A stretch of DNA of 64,000 bases from Phycicoccus sp. (GTDB lineage Bacteria; Actinomycetota; Actinomycetes; Actinomycetales; Dermatophilaceae): contig JAGOME010000004.1 in assembly GCA_017993715.1 (NCBI GenBank), positions 1 to 64,000 of the forward strand, read 5' to 3'. This document shows positions 63,070 through 64,000 of this stretch, in pieces (positions within the stretch are counted from its first letter, which is position 1; each line of letters starts with the position of its first letter). The position numbers were made by a program, and so were the translations under genes. A model generated the notes under the pieces. The model had not been told where the DNA came from, did not search any database, and saw only the letters and a program-made list of their open reading frames with translations.

Positions 63070-64000
63070 CACGCCAGCTCGCCGAGTTCGACCAGGTGCG
63101 CGAAGGCAGGAACTGTGGCCCGAAGCTCCTCGAAGGTGCCCGTGCCCGCGACCCGACCATCCTCGAGGAACACGATCTTGTCGGCATGGCGGACCGTGGA
63201 GAGGCGGTGGGCGATGACGACGACCGTGACCGCATCGCTCAATTCGGCGATGGTCTCGGTTATGCGGCGCTCGGTCTCGTTGTCGAGTGCGGATGTTGCC
63301 TCGTCCAGAACTAAGAGATCCGGGTGCCCGTAGAGGGCCCGGGCAATACCGAGTCGTTGTCGCTGGCCGCCCGACAGTCGCATGCCGCGCTCGCCTCCAG
63401 GTGCATCGAGCTGCTGCGGAAGGGCCCGGATAGTGCCGCCGAGGTGAGCCTGGTCGAGGGCGGCCCACACGGCTGCATCGTCGATGTCCTCGCGGTCCTG
63501 CCCGTACGCCACATTGTCGCGGACGGTGCCGTCGAGCAACCAGACCAACTGGGGCACCATCCCCAGATGGCGCTGCCACCCAGCGAGGTTGGTCCGCACA
63601 TCGACCCCGTCCACCGTGACCACGCCCGAACGTGGCGTCAGCAATCCGAGCAGGATGTCGGCAATCGTCGACTTCCCAGCGCCGCTTCCCCCGACCAGGG
63701 CTACCGTCTGCCCCTTGGGGATCGTGATGTCAACGTCCCGCAGCACCTGGAGATCGGAACCGTCATAGGTGAAGCAGACCTTCTCCAGTCGGACCTCGTG
63801 CTCGAATGGCTGAGGCGTGACGGGCCCGCGGCCGGCTGCCGGCAGGTCGAGGGCGTCGTGGAGATCAGTCACCACCTTGTCCATCGAGTAGCGTCCAACG
63901 CGCACGCTGTTGATTGAGGCGATGGCGCGGACGACCGTCGGGAGGACGCGCAGGCCCGCAGCGGCGAAGACGGCGATGACACTGAAGGCCACCTTGGCGT
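63069..64000 (-). CDS. ABC exporter, membrane end plus ATPase (polysaccharide flippase candidate), 5' part beyond right edge
   Basis: The visible 310 C-terminal residues begin in a membrane segment (FSVIAVFAAAGLRVLPTVVRAIASIN). They continue into a full ATPase: Walker A GGSGAGKST, Q-loop VPQLVWLLDGT, signature LSGGQRQRLGIARAL, Walker B LLVLDEATSALD and H-loop IAHRLS. The LRVLPTVVRAI stretch before the ATPase resembles PglK-type lipid-linked oligosaccharide flippases. Context (glycosyltransferases, initiating phosphotransferase) supports that role; without the membrane half it is not certain. Confidence 0.85.
   Translation of the reverse strand, partial: AKVAFSVIAVFAAAGLRVLPTVVRAIASINSVRVGRYSMDKVVTDLHDALDLPAAGRGPVTPQPFEHEVRLEKVCFTYDGSDLQVLRDVDITIPKGQTVALVGGSGAGKSTIADILLGLLTPRSGVVTVDGVDVRTNLAGWQRHLGMVPQLVWLLDGTVRDNVAYGQDREDIDDAAVWAALDQAHLGGTIRALPQQLDAPGGERGMRLSGGQRQRLGIARALYGHPDLLVLDEATSALDNETERRITETIAELSDAVTVVVIAHRLSTVRHADKIVFLEDGRVAGTGTFEELRATVPAFAHLVELGELA

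Overview
The window is high-GC (about 70 %) actinobacterial chromosome. The block prfB – ftsE – ftsX – M23 hydrolase – smpB – (pyc) – ssrA, the clpS–DUF2017 pair, DUF3039, an FHA/FtsK ATPase and the tmRNA tag ANSKRTDFALAA fit the Micrococcales. A Dermatophilaceae/Intrasporangiaceae-like genus is a reasonable guess, but it is an inference from gene content and not a placement. No rRNA, tRNA, CRISPR array, insertion sequence or prophage was seen.

Layout. (1) 1–3.6 kb, minus: the N-terminal part of an FHA–transmembrane–FtsK/SpoIIIE multi-ATPase of EssC/EccC type, cut by the left edge. (2) 3.8–8.75 kb, plus: a compact Tad/Flp pilus operon (tadA, tadB, tadC, a small pilin-like protein, two TadE-like and one TadG-like pseudopilin), then a short serine/glycine nonapeptide-repeat protein. 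Two perfect DnaA boxes lie in the divergent gap. (3) 8.8–25 kb: a frameshifted DUF2306 gene, a PBP2-type transpeptidase, the division/ribosome-rescue block, pyruvate carboxylase and the tmRNA gene. An orphan glycosyltransferase sits inside the prfB–ftsE interval. (4) 24.7–26.2 kb: a CPBP protease–TetR operon with two 16-bp palindromic operators over its promoter. (5) 26–41 kb: housekeeping and membrane genes (PAP2, GT-C enzyme, SIMPL, VanZ, two helicases, YqgE, Lrp, RDD, a FahA homologue, ClpS–DUF2017, PqqD). (6) 41–64 kb: a large surface-polysaccharide locus.

The polysaccharide locus has a chain-length/tyrosine autokinase, an initiating phospho-sugar transferase, GDP-6-deoxyhexose genes (gmd and an rmd-like reductase), a UDP-sugar dehydrogenase, many glycosyltransferases, an acyltransferase, an ABC-type flippase candidate (cut by the right edge) and a nonulosonic-acid branch. 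That branch has a CMP-sugar synthetase and a 751-residue CBS–NeuB–SAF–TIM-barrel fusion. Together they predict a sialic-acid-like, 6-deoxyhexose- and uronate-containing glycan built on undecaprenyl phosphate and exported by a flippase.

The strongest unexplained signal is a dispersed octamer, GAATGCCG/CGGCATTC. I counted about 48 copies by eye where roughly two or three are expected from base composition. Density is about one per kb over 1–41 kb and drops about threefold in the polysaccharide locus. It occurs in all reading frames and between genes, and often forces rare codons, so it looks like a genome-wide DNA-level signal.
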